Of a DNA stretch of 64,000 nucleotides, positions 23,714-33,799 are shown in pieces. This DNA comes from Timema cristinae (lineage: Eukaryota; Arthropoda; Insecta; Phasmatodea; Timematidae): assembly GCA_039000515.1 (NCBI GenBank), contig JBCFYV010000100.1, positions 52,637,433 through 52,701,432 on the forward strand, written 5' to 3'. The stretch's first letter is position 1, and every line of letters begins with the position of its first letter. A program made the translations under genes and the position numbers. The notes beneath the pieces are model-generated. The model was not told the origin of the DNA. It saw only the letters and a program-made list of their open reading frames with translations, and ran no database searches.

Positions 23714-23742
23714 GTTCCAGTAGAAGTCTTAAACCTAACTTA

Positions 23743-24243
23743 CTGTGGATTCCCACGTTTGCCAAAAAAACAAACGCATAACAGAAACGAGGTCACGTGA
23801 CGAGTTATAATTCAATCACAAGATTTCCACCTCATCGGCGCGAGCTGTTCCGATAAATTTCAACTCATCTCTACTTCGTCCTCTCTGCCTGGTATGTTCG
23901 GCACGTGAGAACAAATCAAATCTCAAAACCAACCATTCTAACTCTACGTTAGCTGCAAGCAGACATCTTCGTTGGTCGTTGTGAGGAGATTTGAACATAC
24001 TCGTTAATGTAAAGCTTGTATCAATGTATTGGATTGAGCCACGACACAGCGTTATAATTTAAAAACATCCATTGGGAGAATTATCTAAAATATATGTGTA
24101 TCCACTATAAAATATAATATGTTGATGGTCAGGTGTTATAAGTTTGCGTTGCAATGCATCATGGGTCAACATACAGCGTGTCAATTGCTGCGCTACTCAA
24201 GCAGAATCTGCTTTCTATTTTCGGCGATCGTGTGAATCAAGCT
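23743..24243 (+). mobile_element. PIF/Harbinger-like MITE, copy 1
   Basis: 501 bp flanked by TTA (23740-23742 and 24244-24246). It starts CTGTGGATTCCCACG and ends CGATCGTGTGAATCAAGCT, giving an imperfect terminal repeat around ATTCACACG. The whole element aligns with the reverse of 56906-58297 once an insertion there is removed. A 3-bp TTA/TAA duplication in both copies is typical of PIF/Harbinger. No transposase. Confidence 0.75.
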
Positions 24244-24269
24244 TTAAGCCTGATTAATAACCAGACCAT

Positions 24270-24350
24270 GGCATCAAAAGGAACAGTCCTACGAGATGAA
24301 CGTACATGGTACCACCGAAAATCGAACCTGGGACCTTTAGATTAGTACCT
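24270..24350 (-). repeat. Possible element D arm
   Basis: CACCGAAAATCGAACCTGGG then ACCTTTAGATTAG resembles the minus-strand arm at 12895. Too short to be sure. Confidence 0.35.
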
Positions 24351-25070
24351 TTATAATTAAGTAGTCAAGATTTTTTGAAAGCACCAATTTAATCTAAAAA
24401 ATGTAATTTCAAATTTGAACTTTCGTATTAGACATGCACTCCCCAATAACGTAAACTAAATCAGTAACACGACCCACTAACTAAACTCAGCCTAGAACAA
24501 TTCATCCAAACCAGATTTTGTGACAGGTCAGCAAATTGGAGAACAGAAAAAAAAAACGTATACAAATAGTAAATATATTCTTCGGGAACATCAGGATTCA
24601 AACCAATTCCCCCTAGACGTGTAGCCGACCATATTAAACCCAAATAGATGGATGGTGTCAACTTAAATTTGAGGAAGTTTGGGGCTCTACTAAGCCTCTT
24701 AAATAAAGCGTGTTAACGTTTAATTTCGGAAGCGGCCAAAACACGAGATGAGTAACAAATTACCACACCTGTAAAAGAGGCCGGTAAATTATAACGGGTT
24801 GAAGAGGTAGTCGGTGGATAAATAAGGGACAAAAGGATGGTGCTAACTATTATGATTACTCAGAACAGCTATAAAATAAACAACGGAGCTAAAAACAAAT
24901 GTTCGCGCTGTCGTCTTAGAGACGAGAGAACGACCGGAAGCTTGGAATTTAAACCCAGTTTGGACGCGGAGCTCGAATAATGGGTTACACTCACGAAACA
25001 CTCACCTTTGAAGTCGTCGGGTATCAGGCGAGCATAAACCTCCTCTTCCATGTGTTCTCCTTGTATTCTA
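24351..25070. other. No gene seen
   Basis: A tRNA-like trace (CAGGATTCAAACC near 24590) is too weak to call. Otherwise unremarkable. Confidence 0.4.
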
Positions 25071-25074
25071 CCGG

Positions 25075-25205
25075 CAGATTCTGAGCGCTATGTCCGGTAG
25101 ACCAAAGAGGGGTGGTTTTAGCACTCACTCACTCTCCACGCAAATGGGGATACACTTATTCTAATCTCAGCCCTCCTAGCCCCTAAAACAACCTTGTAAT
25201 TTGTT
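25075..25205 (+). repeat. SINE-A 3' half
   Basis: CACTCTCCACGCAAATGGGG, ATACACTTATTCTAATC and CCTAGCCCCTAAAACAACC are the body of SINE-A. Head and tail are absent or degraded. Confidence 0.6.
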
Positions 25206-25635
25206 CATATGTGCCTAATTTAAAAATCCACTGAAAATAACACTCTTGTGCCCTTGTAGCACTGCCACCTCGCAAAAATGCGCAAGGGAATACAGACACA
25301 CAAAAAAAGTAAGAGGGGGGGGGAGAGGACAAAGAAAGCAAGCGGTGTGCGTGGATGTTGCGAGAGACGCCAGGCGAACCGGCGAGCCCCGGAGCTGACC
25401 AGTTACCCCCTCCCCCTTCCCCACTTGCAAACTTTTTATCGCCGAGGAATCGTGACCGGTCGGGTCGCCGCACCGACTGAGCCGAGCTGACATTGGACTG
25501 CAGCCGAGGAGCGAGACTGGCCACCCGCCACTCTTCACACTCATATCTGTAAGATTGAGACTAGCCCAACCGCCACTCTTCACACTCCATATATGTAGAT
25601 TGAGACTGTATGCATTAGTCAACTGGTAGAGTGAA
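25206..25635. other. No gene seen; short local duplication
   Basis: GC-richer segment. Two adjacent copies of a CCGCCACTCTTCACACTC-containing unit (about 25521 and 25569) make a 48-bp local repeat. Overlapping frames of 113 and 135 codons on minus and 70 on plus are not recognisable. Confidence 0.4.
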
Positions 25636-25639
25636 TTAT

Positions 25640-25682
25640 AATATAATAATAATTATTATTATTAATTTTTATTATTATTATT
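25640..25682. repeat. (ATT)n microsatellite
   Basis: AATAATAATTATTATTATTA-type repeat preceding SINE-B. Confidence 0.85.
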
Positions 25683-25683
25683 G

Positions 25684-25955
25684 GGTGACCTGGTAGTCTA
25701 GGGGTAAGGTGTCAGACTTCTGTGCTGGTGGCCGGGGTTCAATCCTCGGTCCCGGCACAGATTTATCTGATTACCAAACCCTTCCTTCACCTCTGACAAG
25801 ACATCTTGTGAATGTGGGGAATGCCAGGCCACCACCGTGGTTCGGATTCCACGTTAAACTGTAGGTCCTTCATTTCATCTCACAATCACCCTACCATTAC
25901 ACATTAGCGTAAGTGCGTATAACCGAACTAGTAGTAAGACGCGGTGATAATAATA
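25684..25955 (+). repeat. SINE-B, full length
   Basis: tRNA-like head GGTAGTCTAGGGGTAAGGTG (A box) and CCGGGGTTCAATCCTCGG (B box), then CAGATTTATCTGATTACC, a body with CCACCGTGGTTCGGATTCC, and the tail CATTAGCGTAAGTGCGTATA, ACTAGTAGTAAGACGCGG. The tail is nearly that of SINE-A while the head and body differ. Confidence 0.85.
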
Positions 25956-25984
25956 AATTATATATATTATTATTATTATTATTA

Positions 25985-26187
25985 TACCTGTTCAGGTTTT
26001 AAGGATAAGAATGAGCTAGGGATGAGGAAGGTTGAATTTAGAGGAAGTATACCCGCAGTTGCTTGGAGGGAGAGTGGAAAACCATTTTGGACAAAACCCC
26101 TTCAGATTTGAACTCTGACGTTCCTGTCATCAGCAGTTAGTAGTTAACACGAGAACGACGGCTTAGATCATGCGGCCACCAAATCAG
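25985..26187 (-). repeat. SINE-A
   Basis: Minus-strand copy: ACCTGTTCAGG, GATGAGGAAGGTTGAATTTA, GGGAGAGTGGAAAACC, B-box region GATTTGAACTC, head ATCATGCGGCCACCAAA. It lies tail-to-tail with the SINE-B at 25684, separated by an ATT repeat (25964-25986). Confidence 0.8.
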
Positions 26188-26188
26188 G

Positions 26189-26220
26189 TATTATTATTAT
26201 TATTATTATATTATTATATT
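26189..26220. repeat. (ATT)n microsatellite
   Basis: Pure ATT run following the SINE head. Confidence 0.85.
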
Positions 26221-26885
26221 TACCTTAAGGTACCACGGGATCCTAATATGAAACCAATTATTATGTAATTTTCTTTTAGATCCTAAATAAACATGAATTT
26301 AATTATTAAAATAGTTTTTTATTTAAAAACAAACCCTTCTTGTAAATGTTTGACTCATGTTCATCCTCAGTGATATCTGAATCTGAACTAGTTTTTATTA
26401 GTAGTTTCTTACAAGTTCAGCAAATGCTTGCAACTCAAACGGGTAGTAAAACGCAGTAAAACAAACTATTATATCGATACTATTTTAGTTTTTTCTACAC
26501 TATATTTATACTTACTGTCGATTTCACGAATAGTAAGAGTCGGAAGAAAAAATAAATCAATAAAGGGAGAAAGAATAATTATGTAAGAAAATATATAAAA
26601 ACAATGGAGAAAAGAACTGCTCAAACTAAATCGAATCTTTGCTAAACATCCAAAAATAAATTTAGACATTCCTAGTCAGCTTAAAATGCTCGATTAAGAA
26701 TCATTTCGCTGACTTGGAGGAAAATGGAGCGCACTAAACAGTTGATGTGATTATCCCGTTTTTGGCGGGAAATGTTTCAGATCTCGTTTGGAGACTAGTT
26801 TCAACTTGATGAGCCTCGACGGAGATACAGGAATAGAGATAAATAAATTCCAGTGACGACGTTTGACTGAAATGTCACCCCCACA
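26221..26885. other. No gene seen
   Basis: AT-rich. 26430-26460 (CGGGTAGTAAAACGCAGT) looks like the last bases of a SINE-A/B tail. Confidence 0.4.
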
Positions 26886-26889
26886 CCAG

Positions 26890-27010
26890 TGGACGTGCGG
26901 TATAAACGTCAACCTCATTTAGTATGGTTTGACGGAGGATGGATGGCTTAGTGTTCGAATCTCAGTCTCGGATGTACTCTTAGGGTGCTATTTTTACAAA
27001 TTGTCTCCTA
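26890..27010 (+). repeat. SINE-A head fragment
   Basis: GTGTTCGAATCTCAGTC (B box) followed by GGTGCTATTTTTACAAATTG and CCTACTCTTAC. The 3' half is missing, cut by the SINE-B that starts at 27030. Confidence 0.5.
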
Positions 27011-27027
27011 CTCTTACTATCTACAAA

Positions 27028-27290
27028 GGTGACTTGGCAGTCTAGGAGTAAGGTGTCAGACTTATGTGCTGGGGTCCGGGGTTCAATCCTCAGTCCAGGC
27101 ACAGATTTATCTGATTACCAAACCCTTCCTTCACCTCTGACAAGACATTGTGAATGTGGCGAATGACAGGCCTCCACCGTGGTTCGGATCCCACGTTAAG
27201 CTGTTGGTCATCCATTTCATCTCACAATCACATTAGCGTAAGTGTGTATAACCTGAACGGGTAGTAAGACGTGGTACTAATAATAACAAT
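27028..27290 (+). repeat. SINE-B, full length
   Basis: Head GGCAGTCTAGGAGTAAGGTG, B box GGGGTTCAATCCTCAG, TTATCTGATTACCAAACCC, CCACCGTGGTTCGGATCCC, tail ATAACCTGAACGGGTAGTAA then an AAT repeat (27288-27307). Here the tail is identical in kind to SINE-A. Confidence 0.9.
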
Positions 27291-27377
27291 AATAATAATA
27301 ATAATATATCCAAGCAAATGCAGGTACATTTCCTCTAAACGCTTTATTCCTCGTCTTTACCATATGAGCTTTATTAA

Positions 27378-27583
27378 TTACCGTTTCTCACCGTTCGCTA
27401 ATGTGTTAGGAATGGGGAAGGTCGAATTTTAGTGTAAATGTAGGAAGAGTGGGGGAACCATTTAGTGAGAAACCAACCTCACTATACCCAACCGGGAGTC
27501 AAACTCCGACCTCCCCGTCGTCAGTAATCCAGTCTTAACACGAGAATGACGCGTTAGACCGCATGACGACCGAGGCGGATTGT
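27378..27583 (-). repeat. SINE-A
   Basis: GTTAGGAATGGGGAAGG, GGAAGAGTGGGGGAACC, CCCAACCGGGAGTCAAACTC, CCTCCCCGTCGTCAG, head TTAGACCGCATGACGACCGA. The tail is degraded (ACCGTTCG remains). Confidence 0.8.
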
Positions 27584-27939
27584 AGGTAACGACAGGCGGT
27601 GACTGTCAGAAACGAAGTTTTAGCAAAAGTTTTTTTAAATGTGAACGCAAGTGATTGTAGAGATAGTGGTTAGAGAGCGTAAGACGGAGAAGGGGCGAGG
27701 CGTCTAATCAACATTTTGTACACTTGATCCTCTTCGGTGGCCGCATGGTCAAAGGCAGGGAGGGTCCAGTAACCCTTTTGATATCGTGGACCATAGGATA
27801 AAAAAAATATAATTGGTTTGCCGGTTTGGAAAATAAATTGAGCAAAAATTCTCAATTTTTTTCCCTTCATTAGTTATTTTTCTATTTTTATGACAATAGT
27901 ACTGTTTTGATTTTATTTGGGCCGTAGCATATTTATCCA

Positions 27940-28045
27940 ACAATCAGCCGGCCACTGGTCTAAAGCGTCACTTTCGGATACCCCTCCCTAGATTCAACCT
28001 TCCTCATCCCCTTGAAAGGGTAGTAAGACGCTATGACAATAAAAA
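27940..28045 (+). repeat. SINE-A with internal deletion
   Basis: GGCCACTGGTCTAAAGCGTC joins to TAGATTCAACCTTCCTCATC and then GGGTAGTAAGACGCTATGAC. Head, 3' body and tail are present; the B box and mid-body are deleted. Confidence 0.7.
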
Positions 28046-28447
28046 CAAAACATTTGCGCAGGATGGTAAACGCTGCAGCACCAGCCCCTACTTCTAATAA
28101 CTTATGTTATCACGATTAACAGATGAAAAAGAAAGTAAATAATTACTTTAAAAAAAAAGGTAATCAAATCATATGACTAGAATATAATCTTTGTTCAACT
28201 CTTTGTCACTCTCATTGGTTTCACTAAGGTCGAGCAAGCGTTTCTTCAAAATAGAGGGGCTACTAGACCTGTTGGGAGTTTTGTACAGCGCGTGCGCAAC
28301 GTTTTTCAACGTCCATTTAGATACGCAAGGAGGGAGGGTGCTATTTCTCTGGTCGTTAATTACATTAGTATTTAAAAAAATACTATGTTTTTACATTTCA
28401 GCAGAGGCCAGACCAAATCGTAACGGGCAATACGATGTCTATGCTTG

Positions 28448-28560
28448 GATCCGAGTCTTACTACCCATCTGGGCTGTCAGCGTTTAAGCTACAGTAATGA
28501 AATAGGAATTAGGAGGGAAGAATTTACAGGAAATGTAAACCCATTGCATATAAAAATAGG
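28448..28560 (-). repeat. SINE-A tail and body, truncated
   Basis: GAGTCTTACTACCCATCTGG, GTCAGCGTTTAAGCTACAG, TAGGAATTAGGAGGGAAG follow the SINE-A tail and body on minus. The 32-codon open frame after a splice-acceptor-like TTTTTACATTTCAG is therefore repeat sequence. It abuts the head of the next SINE. Confidence 0.7.
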
Positions 28561-28562
28561 AA

Positions 28563-28800
28563 AACCCGCTTCAGTGACCGCATGGTCTAAGGCACTACTC
28601 TAGCAATAGACTAGACTTCCGGTGACGGGAGGATCGTGGTTCGATCCCAGTCGGGTGTATTGAGGTTTTTTTCCTAAATGGGTTTTCACTCTCTCCACGC
28701 AAATGTGGGTACTCTTACTTTAAATTCAACCGTTCTAATCCCTAACACATTGGCGTAATTATTACATAGGCATATAGCCTAAATGAGTAAGTCTCAATAC
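28563..28800 (+). repeat. SINE-A, full length
   Basis: Head CGCTTCAGTGACCGCATGGT, B box GTGGTTCGATCCCAG, body CACTCTCTCCACGCAAATG, CCCTAACACATTGGCGTAAT, tail CTAAATGAGTAAGTCTC. Head-to-head with 28448-28560. Confidence 0.85.
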
Positions 28801-29370
28801 CAGTATATATATAATTTGTGCCATACTATCACTACTTAGCTCACAGAAGTATGAACCGCTGTCGGCAATACAAATGTGTGTATTATTATATTTATTAAAA
28901 ACAAGATAATGTATCCTTTCGTTTTTGTTTAGTAAACTTAGGTATTCACGCACCATGAGTATAATTTAATTTTTATGATCCGTAGTAAATTTTACTGCAG
29001 ACAAGAACAAAATAAAATGACTGAATGCTTAAAAAAATAATTAAAATGTTTAACACAACCTTCTCGCACCTTACTATCTTCCCCCTTCATAATCCCTTTC
29101 CCCTCCCCTTCTATAAGTTAAAAGATCTGCTACATACTCCTTTTAAACGTAAATTTAACAGTAAAGCTTTTTAAGAGATCGTTTTAGTAGTTTATTTCTT
29201 AAAATCCCACTAAAATTAATTTTTTTACAGAATAGTTCATTAATAATTTTTATAGGTTTTTTTTACATTTCTTATGGTCCTTTTAATGCTAATAAAAACA
29301 AGTCCAAAGTAATTTTCAAATAGCATGGTCAGGTTTCGTTAATTCACCGGTTTTTTCTAAACCTTTCTTT
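28801..29370. other. No gene seen
   Basis: AT-rich DNA without recognisable repeats. Confidence 0.4.
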
Positions 29371-29371
29371 C

Positions 29372-29372
<1 letters not shown>

Positions 29373-29409
<37 letters not shown>

Positions 29410-29412
29410 TAT
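29373..29412. repeat. (ATT)n microsatellite
   Basis: About 40 bp of ATT with one slip. Confidence 0.9.
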
Positions 29413-29434
29413 TATTATAAGATAATTATTTAGT

Positions 29435-29697
29435 CCGACACCTTAGCTTAGTCGGTAGCGTGTATATCTTCTAGGTTAAGAGTCCCGGGTTCAATTCCCA
29501 CCATGGCCGAAAAATTTATAATTAGTGAAATGTGAGTTTACACTTTAATAGTGATAAATTAACGGCTTGGGACTGGATGTTGTGCCTCTCTTGGTCTTAG
29601 GCTAAATTATAAGGCATATGAAGCTATGACAGGCTTGGCAAACCGGTATTGGTATATATATGTCTTGAATAAAAACCTGCCCACAGACTGGAAACAA
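29435..29697 (+). repeat. SINE-C, full length
   Basis: tRNA-Lys-like head: TTAGCTTAGTCGGTAGCGTG (A box), AGAGTCCCGGGTTCAATTCC (B box). The body has TGGTGATAAATTAA-like and CTGGATGTTGTGCCTCTC blocks. The end is CTTGAATAAAAACCTGCCC and ACTGGAAACA. A matching minus-strand copy is at 40774-41034. Confidence 0.85.
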
Positions 29698-29734
29698 TAA
29701 TTATTTAACCAAATCAAGGATCGTTGGGTATAAT

Positions 29735-29935
29735 CTATAAAACCTCACTCTCGCCGTATACAGTGGGATAAAGGTTCGAATCCCAGTTGACTGTACCAAG
29801 GGTGCGTATTACTAAATTGTTTACCACTCTCCCTCCAAGAAAATGTTGCTGTATATGGTCTAAATTCTACCTCACTCATCCCTATTATTGTTTCACACAG
29901 TTGCTTAATTCATTTTTGGGTAATTAGAAGTTAGG
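29735..29935 (+). repeat. SINE-A, head truncated
   Basis: TCACTCTCGCCGTATAC, B box GGTTCGAATCCCAG, ACCACTCTCCCTCCAAG. The tail is unclear. Confidence 0.65.
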
Positions 29936-30360
29936 ACTAATCTTATGAGCGATGAATTATCTGTAAGCCGTCCGATTTTTCGTTTGGTGTGTAGATTAAA
30001 AAAATATGTCATACTCCTTTGAAAACGGAAGTTTCCATTCAATTTCGGAAGAAAAAAAACTAAAAATAATCTTAAAGCAGTTACTTATTCAACCGATAAG
30101 AAGGAATTTATAAACTGTAACAAATGTTTGACCTCGTTGTGTCTTAAGCCGTCAACTTCAAACAGGAAAAGTTGAAAAAGTCGACTGCTAGAAAGACATT
30201 TTCTTTCCTAGAAAACATTCAGGGCTAAAATCGTTTATTTAATGACCTCCTAGTCGTAACCTGTCTGAACCGAAATGTCATTGATGTAAAATTAATAAAC
30301 GAGACGTCTTTCAAACTATCGACGCGACGGTGCGTTAGGATATATTTGTGGGTAAGATTT
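29936..30360. other. No gene seen
   Basis: AT-rich; no repeat recognised. Confidence 0.4.
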
Positions 30361-30361
30361 T

Positions 30362-30960
30362 TAAAACCCTCTTCTGTGGTCGAATCTTCTAAGACCCATT
30401 TTTAACCTTTCTCAGTTCACGGCACACTGAACAAGGCACTCAAGTTGTCACGGCACACTATCAGTTTTTAAGAAGAGTATTATGATTGAGTTAAAGAGTT
30501 CATTAGATAAAATTATAATAATTGTGCTGTTTATAAAAATAATGTTGTTCATGGATTAGAGAAACATTCATCAAATTTGTTCTTGCTTTTTTTTCTATGT
30601 TCCCTCAAACTCCCACGGCACAACTACTGACCCACACCAATGTACCACGGCACACCTACAACCCACAACAATGCATCACGGCACACCCACTGAACCACAG
30701 CAATGCACTGCGGCACACCGGTTGAAAAACGCTGGTTTAAGGTGTCACACTCAAAATAGACTAGACTGCCGATGATGGGGAGATCGAGGATCGAACCTCG
30801 GTCAGCTGTACTGAGGGTGGTTATTACAAAATTGTTTTCCACTCTCCCTAAACGCAAGTGCGGGTACACTTCCTCTAAATATAACCTTCATAATCCATAA
30901 AACCATCACCTAATTAGTACATAAGCGTATAACCTGAACGGTTAGTAAGACGTGATCATA
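30362..30960 (+). repeat. SINE-A split by a hAT-like insertion
   Basis: Head TTCTGTGGTCGAATCTTCTA at 30372 breaks off, then resumes at 30735 with GTTTAAGGTGTCACACTC, B-box region GGATCGAACCTCGG, body CCACTCTCCCTAAACGC and tail ATAACCTGAACGGTTAGTAA. The two parts join as one copy when 30395-30734 is removed. Confidence 0.8.
30395..30734. mobile_element. hAT-like MITE inside SINE-A
   Basis: Starts near CCCATTTTTAACC and ends CCGGTTGAAAAACGCTG. Flanking 8-mers TTCTAAGA and GTTTAAGG are both variants of the SINE consensus GTCTAAGG, so the target duplication is 8 bp. The right end holds four copies of a 31-33-bp unit with CACGGCACA (30613-30720). A related end is at 41755-41774 and a related element at 32682-32944. 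Confidence 0.7.
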
Positions 30961-31610
30961 AGAAAAAAAAGGAACTTAAAATTATTGTTAAAATTCATCC
31001 ATGACCTTGAAAGATAATCAAGAACTGTAGCTGTCACTACGTGTAGAAAATTAGGCCTACACATAACGAATCTAATGGCGCAATATTTTAGTTGTTTTGG
31101 CCCAAATTATTTTTTGTTATAAAATCCACATAAAAAGGACTTTATCTAATGTTTTCTTCCACCCACCCGTAAAAATACAAACAAACAAAAATTTAATTTT
31201 TCAACTTTTTTTTTTCCTTTTTGTTATTGAAGCGTTTCCTCTTTTGATTTTATAATTAAGGTAATTTTACGGAAGAACAAATACAAATGGGGAAAGGGGA
31301 GCTATTTTCAGGGGATATTTGGTCGGTAATGATGTCCCTATTGATTCCCTTGCATCTAGACCCTGATTTCAACCCCCTCCCTTGCAGCGAGGGTAAGAGA
31401 TATTTATCATGGTTCTCACGTAAACCTATTAGATGGAGCCCCACTTTCTTGTCGGGGTGAAAGAGGAGGGGTAGAGAGGGGTACCTGCACATCAACAACC
31501 AGTAAACTAGGGGTTGCTACCCCTTCACCCCCTTTCAAACAACCCTTGTTCTATAAATATTCACAGAGACTCCCACGTTGTTGGAGGATGTCAGCATTTT
31601 TGAACGGTGT
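30961..31610. other. No gene seen
   Basis: The 80-codon minus frame at 31256-31498 is not recognisable. Confidence 0.4.
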
Positions 31611-31611
31611 G

Positions 31612-31925
31612 ACAATATATGGTGATCACACTCCAAGGAGGTACAAAATGGTGACTATGGTAATACAGCTAAGACAAATACAACATGGTGACTATGGTGA
31701 TAAAACTCTTGAGAATACAAGATGGTGACTATGGTATACAGCTAAGACAAATACAACATGGTGACTATGGTGATACAGCTAAGACAAATACAACATGGTG
31801 ACTATGGTGATACAGCTAAGACAAATACAACATGGTGACTATGGTAATACAGCTAAGACAAATACAACATGGTGACTATGGTGATAAAACTCTTGAGAAG
31901 GACAAGACGGTGACTATGGTGAAAC
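31612..31925. repeat. Minisatellite, 37-bp unit, about 8 copies
   Basis: ATGGTGACTATGG recurs at about 37-bp steps (31648, 31685, 31722, 31758, 31795, 31832, 31869, 31906). Most units carry ACAGCTAAGACAAATACAAC; two carry AAACTCTTGAGAA instead, giving a higher-order pattern. Confidence 0.95.
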
Positions 31926-31944
31926 GACACTGACATGGACGAAG

Positions 31945-32110
31945 AATTTCTCATTGGTGAAATGTGGGTTTCCCCCTTTCATGGTGATAAATTAACAACC
32001 GGGGAGCTGGATGTTGTGTCTATTCTAGATTTAAGATAGTTTATAAGTAGTGTGCTGATATATTCAGTCAGTTCAGAAAATGCACGTTAAATATCTTAAT
32101 TTTTAAAGAA
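31945..32110 (+). repeat. SINE-C variant, 5' truncated
   Basis: GGTGAAATGTGGGTTTCCCC, GGTGATAAATTAACAACC and GCTGGATGTTGTGTC match the SINE-C body, but the 3' end is different: CAGTCAGTTCAGAAAATGCA and CGTTAAATATC. This other end also occurs at 43872-43960 (minus) and 51355-51420 (plus). Confidence 0.7.
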
Positions 32111-32242
32111 CGGTTAGGTTATTAGTTTAAATTGTGATGTTGTAGGTTAACTCAATTTTCTAAGCAAATAGGTCCTATGCTTAATTAGATATGTTTCAGT
32201 AAAAATAATTTTAATTGTTTCCAATTATAAATTTTAAAACAT

Positions 32243-32415
32243 TACTCTGGTTGGTAGGTAATGGGGGAGTTGAGGTTCAAATCTCAACCGGGTATAATGA
32301 GTTTTTCTCAAGACTATTTTCACGAAAATGTTGCTACAATTCCTTTAAGTTCTACCTTCATCATCCCTTTCAAATTAATGCAAATATATGGCTAATGCTT
32401 ACGGATGGTAAGATG
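32243..32415 (+). repeat. SINE-A, A box lost
   Basis: GGGGGAGTTGAGGTTCAAAT (B box), body AAAATGTTGCTACAATTCC, CTACCTTCATCATCCC, tail GGATGGTAAGATG. Lies tail-to-tail with the next copy. Confidence 0.65.
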
Positions 32416-32451
32416 TGTATTAGTAAAGTGATTTCTTTGTGTGTTTTTTTA

Positions 32452-32985
32452 CCACCGTGACTTACTACCCGTTCGGATTATGAGTATATGTATTGAATAC
32501 GCGCATGTGTTAGAGATTAATAAGGTTTAATTTAAGAGGGTAGTACCAGTATTTGCGTGGAGAGAGAGGTGTGAAAAACCATTTAGTTAACATTACACTC
32601 AGTACACACACTACTGAGATTCGAACCCCGATCTCCCCGTAATCAAGCAATCCGGTCTAATGTGAGAGTAATGCGTCAGACTGGCGTTTTTAAAGCGGTG
32701 TGCCACGAAAGTTGTGGAAGGGGGGGGGATCAAATAGAAGAGAGAGAAAAGTTGAGGAATAAAAATAAATATTGTTTTAAATCTGTGGCCGACACTTTAA
32801 AAAAATATATAACACAATAGAATTATTAGAATTTGAACTATTGAACTTTTATACCCAATCTTAGCACTAGTTTTTTTTTTAAATGATAGAATGTCTCCTT
32901 AAAAAAGCTGATGGCCATGAGCTGTAAAATAATGAAAATCACTGCCTTAGAATCTTAAGACCATGTGGCCATGGCAGCGGGCATG
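32452..32985 (-). repeat. SINE-A split by a hAT-like insertion
   Basis: Tail GACTTACTACCCGTTCGG, body GCGTGGAGAGAGAGG, B box GATTCGAACCCCGATCTCC, then ATGCGTCAGAC. After the insertion the head resumes with CCTTAGAATCTTAAGACCAT and GTGGCCATGGCAGCGGG. Confidence 0.8.
32682..32944. mobile_element. hAT-like MITE inside SINE-A, second case
   Basis: Left end TGGCGTTTTTAAAGCGGTGT then GCCACG matches the complement of the right end at 30734. The right end GAAAATCACTG is like the left end of that element. Flanking 8-mers CGTCAGAC and CCTTAGAA are variants of CCTTAGAC, the complement of GTCTAAGG, the same SINE A-box target as at 30395. Confidence 0.65.
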
Positions 32986-33424
32986 AATATAAATTGATTG
33001 TAATGTTTTATTTTTATCCTGGTTTTATTATATATTTTGTAATTTATGTGTCTGCCGATATAAGCGAGATGACGCCTCTATGGCGCCAAATGACATCCTT
33101 CATTTGCGCAGGAATTCTTACCGAGGCAATAAGATGCTAAAAAGAAAATGTAGGAAGGGAAAAAGAAAGATAGGTGGACAAGTTTTTTTGTTTTTTTTTT
33201 AACTCAAGTCTCGCCCTCTTACACCTCGCCGCAGTTAAAAACATAACTACCACTCTCAACATGAAGGCACTAGGAGGGTACACCAAAGCGACGCAACATT
33301 TGATCAATTTTTGTTTTGAATCGGTAAAATTTCGCTTTTGGAAAAAATTGGGAAAAGATGAATATAAAACATCAAGTATTAATTTAAAACCCACAAGGTC
33401 ACACACACACATTTTATACAACTT

Positions 33425-33590
33425 GTAAAAGGATGAGAAAGGTAGTATTTTAGAGTATGTGTTCCCTCATTTGCATGAAGGAAAAGAGTTACAATTTGAG
33501 GGGTTGGGGGACACACTTCACTACACGCGTTTGGGATTCAAACCTGGATCGCCTCGTTACTGGTCCATTTACTCACCTCCAACTTATTTT
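33425..33590 (-). repeat. SINE-A, degenerate
   Basis: GGATGAGAAAGG, CTCATTTGCATGAAGG, TTTGGGATTCAAACCTGG (B box), CGCCTCGTTACTGG. Tail and A box missing. Confidence 0.6.
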
Positions 33591-33799
33591 AGTAATAGGC
33601 CTAACTAAAATACTGTAATATTAAATATTTTCAAAAACCCATTTAGCGGTTACATTTTTTCCCCATTATTAACCAGAATTTTATATATAGTTTAGTTTAC
33701 TATATTAATTATATCTAAGCAATATTTTGAAATTTTCCTGTGAGATGCGAAAGAAAATAAACCCCGCACATATTTTTCCTATCTTTTATCTTCAGATCT

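Noticed and set aside
25215..25622. Overlapping 135- and 113-codon minus frames in GC-richer DNA
   Set aside because: Two overlapping same-strand frames plus a plus-strand frame over the same bases, none recognisable; part is a 48-bp local duplication.
28402..28497. Exon-like open frame of 31 codons after a TTTTTACATTTCAG acceptor-like site
   Set aside because: The second half (from about 28448) is the minus-strand tail and body of SINE-A, so the open frame is repeat-derived.
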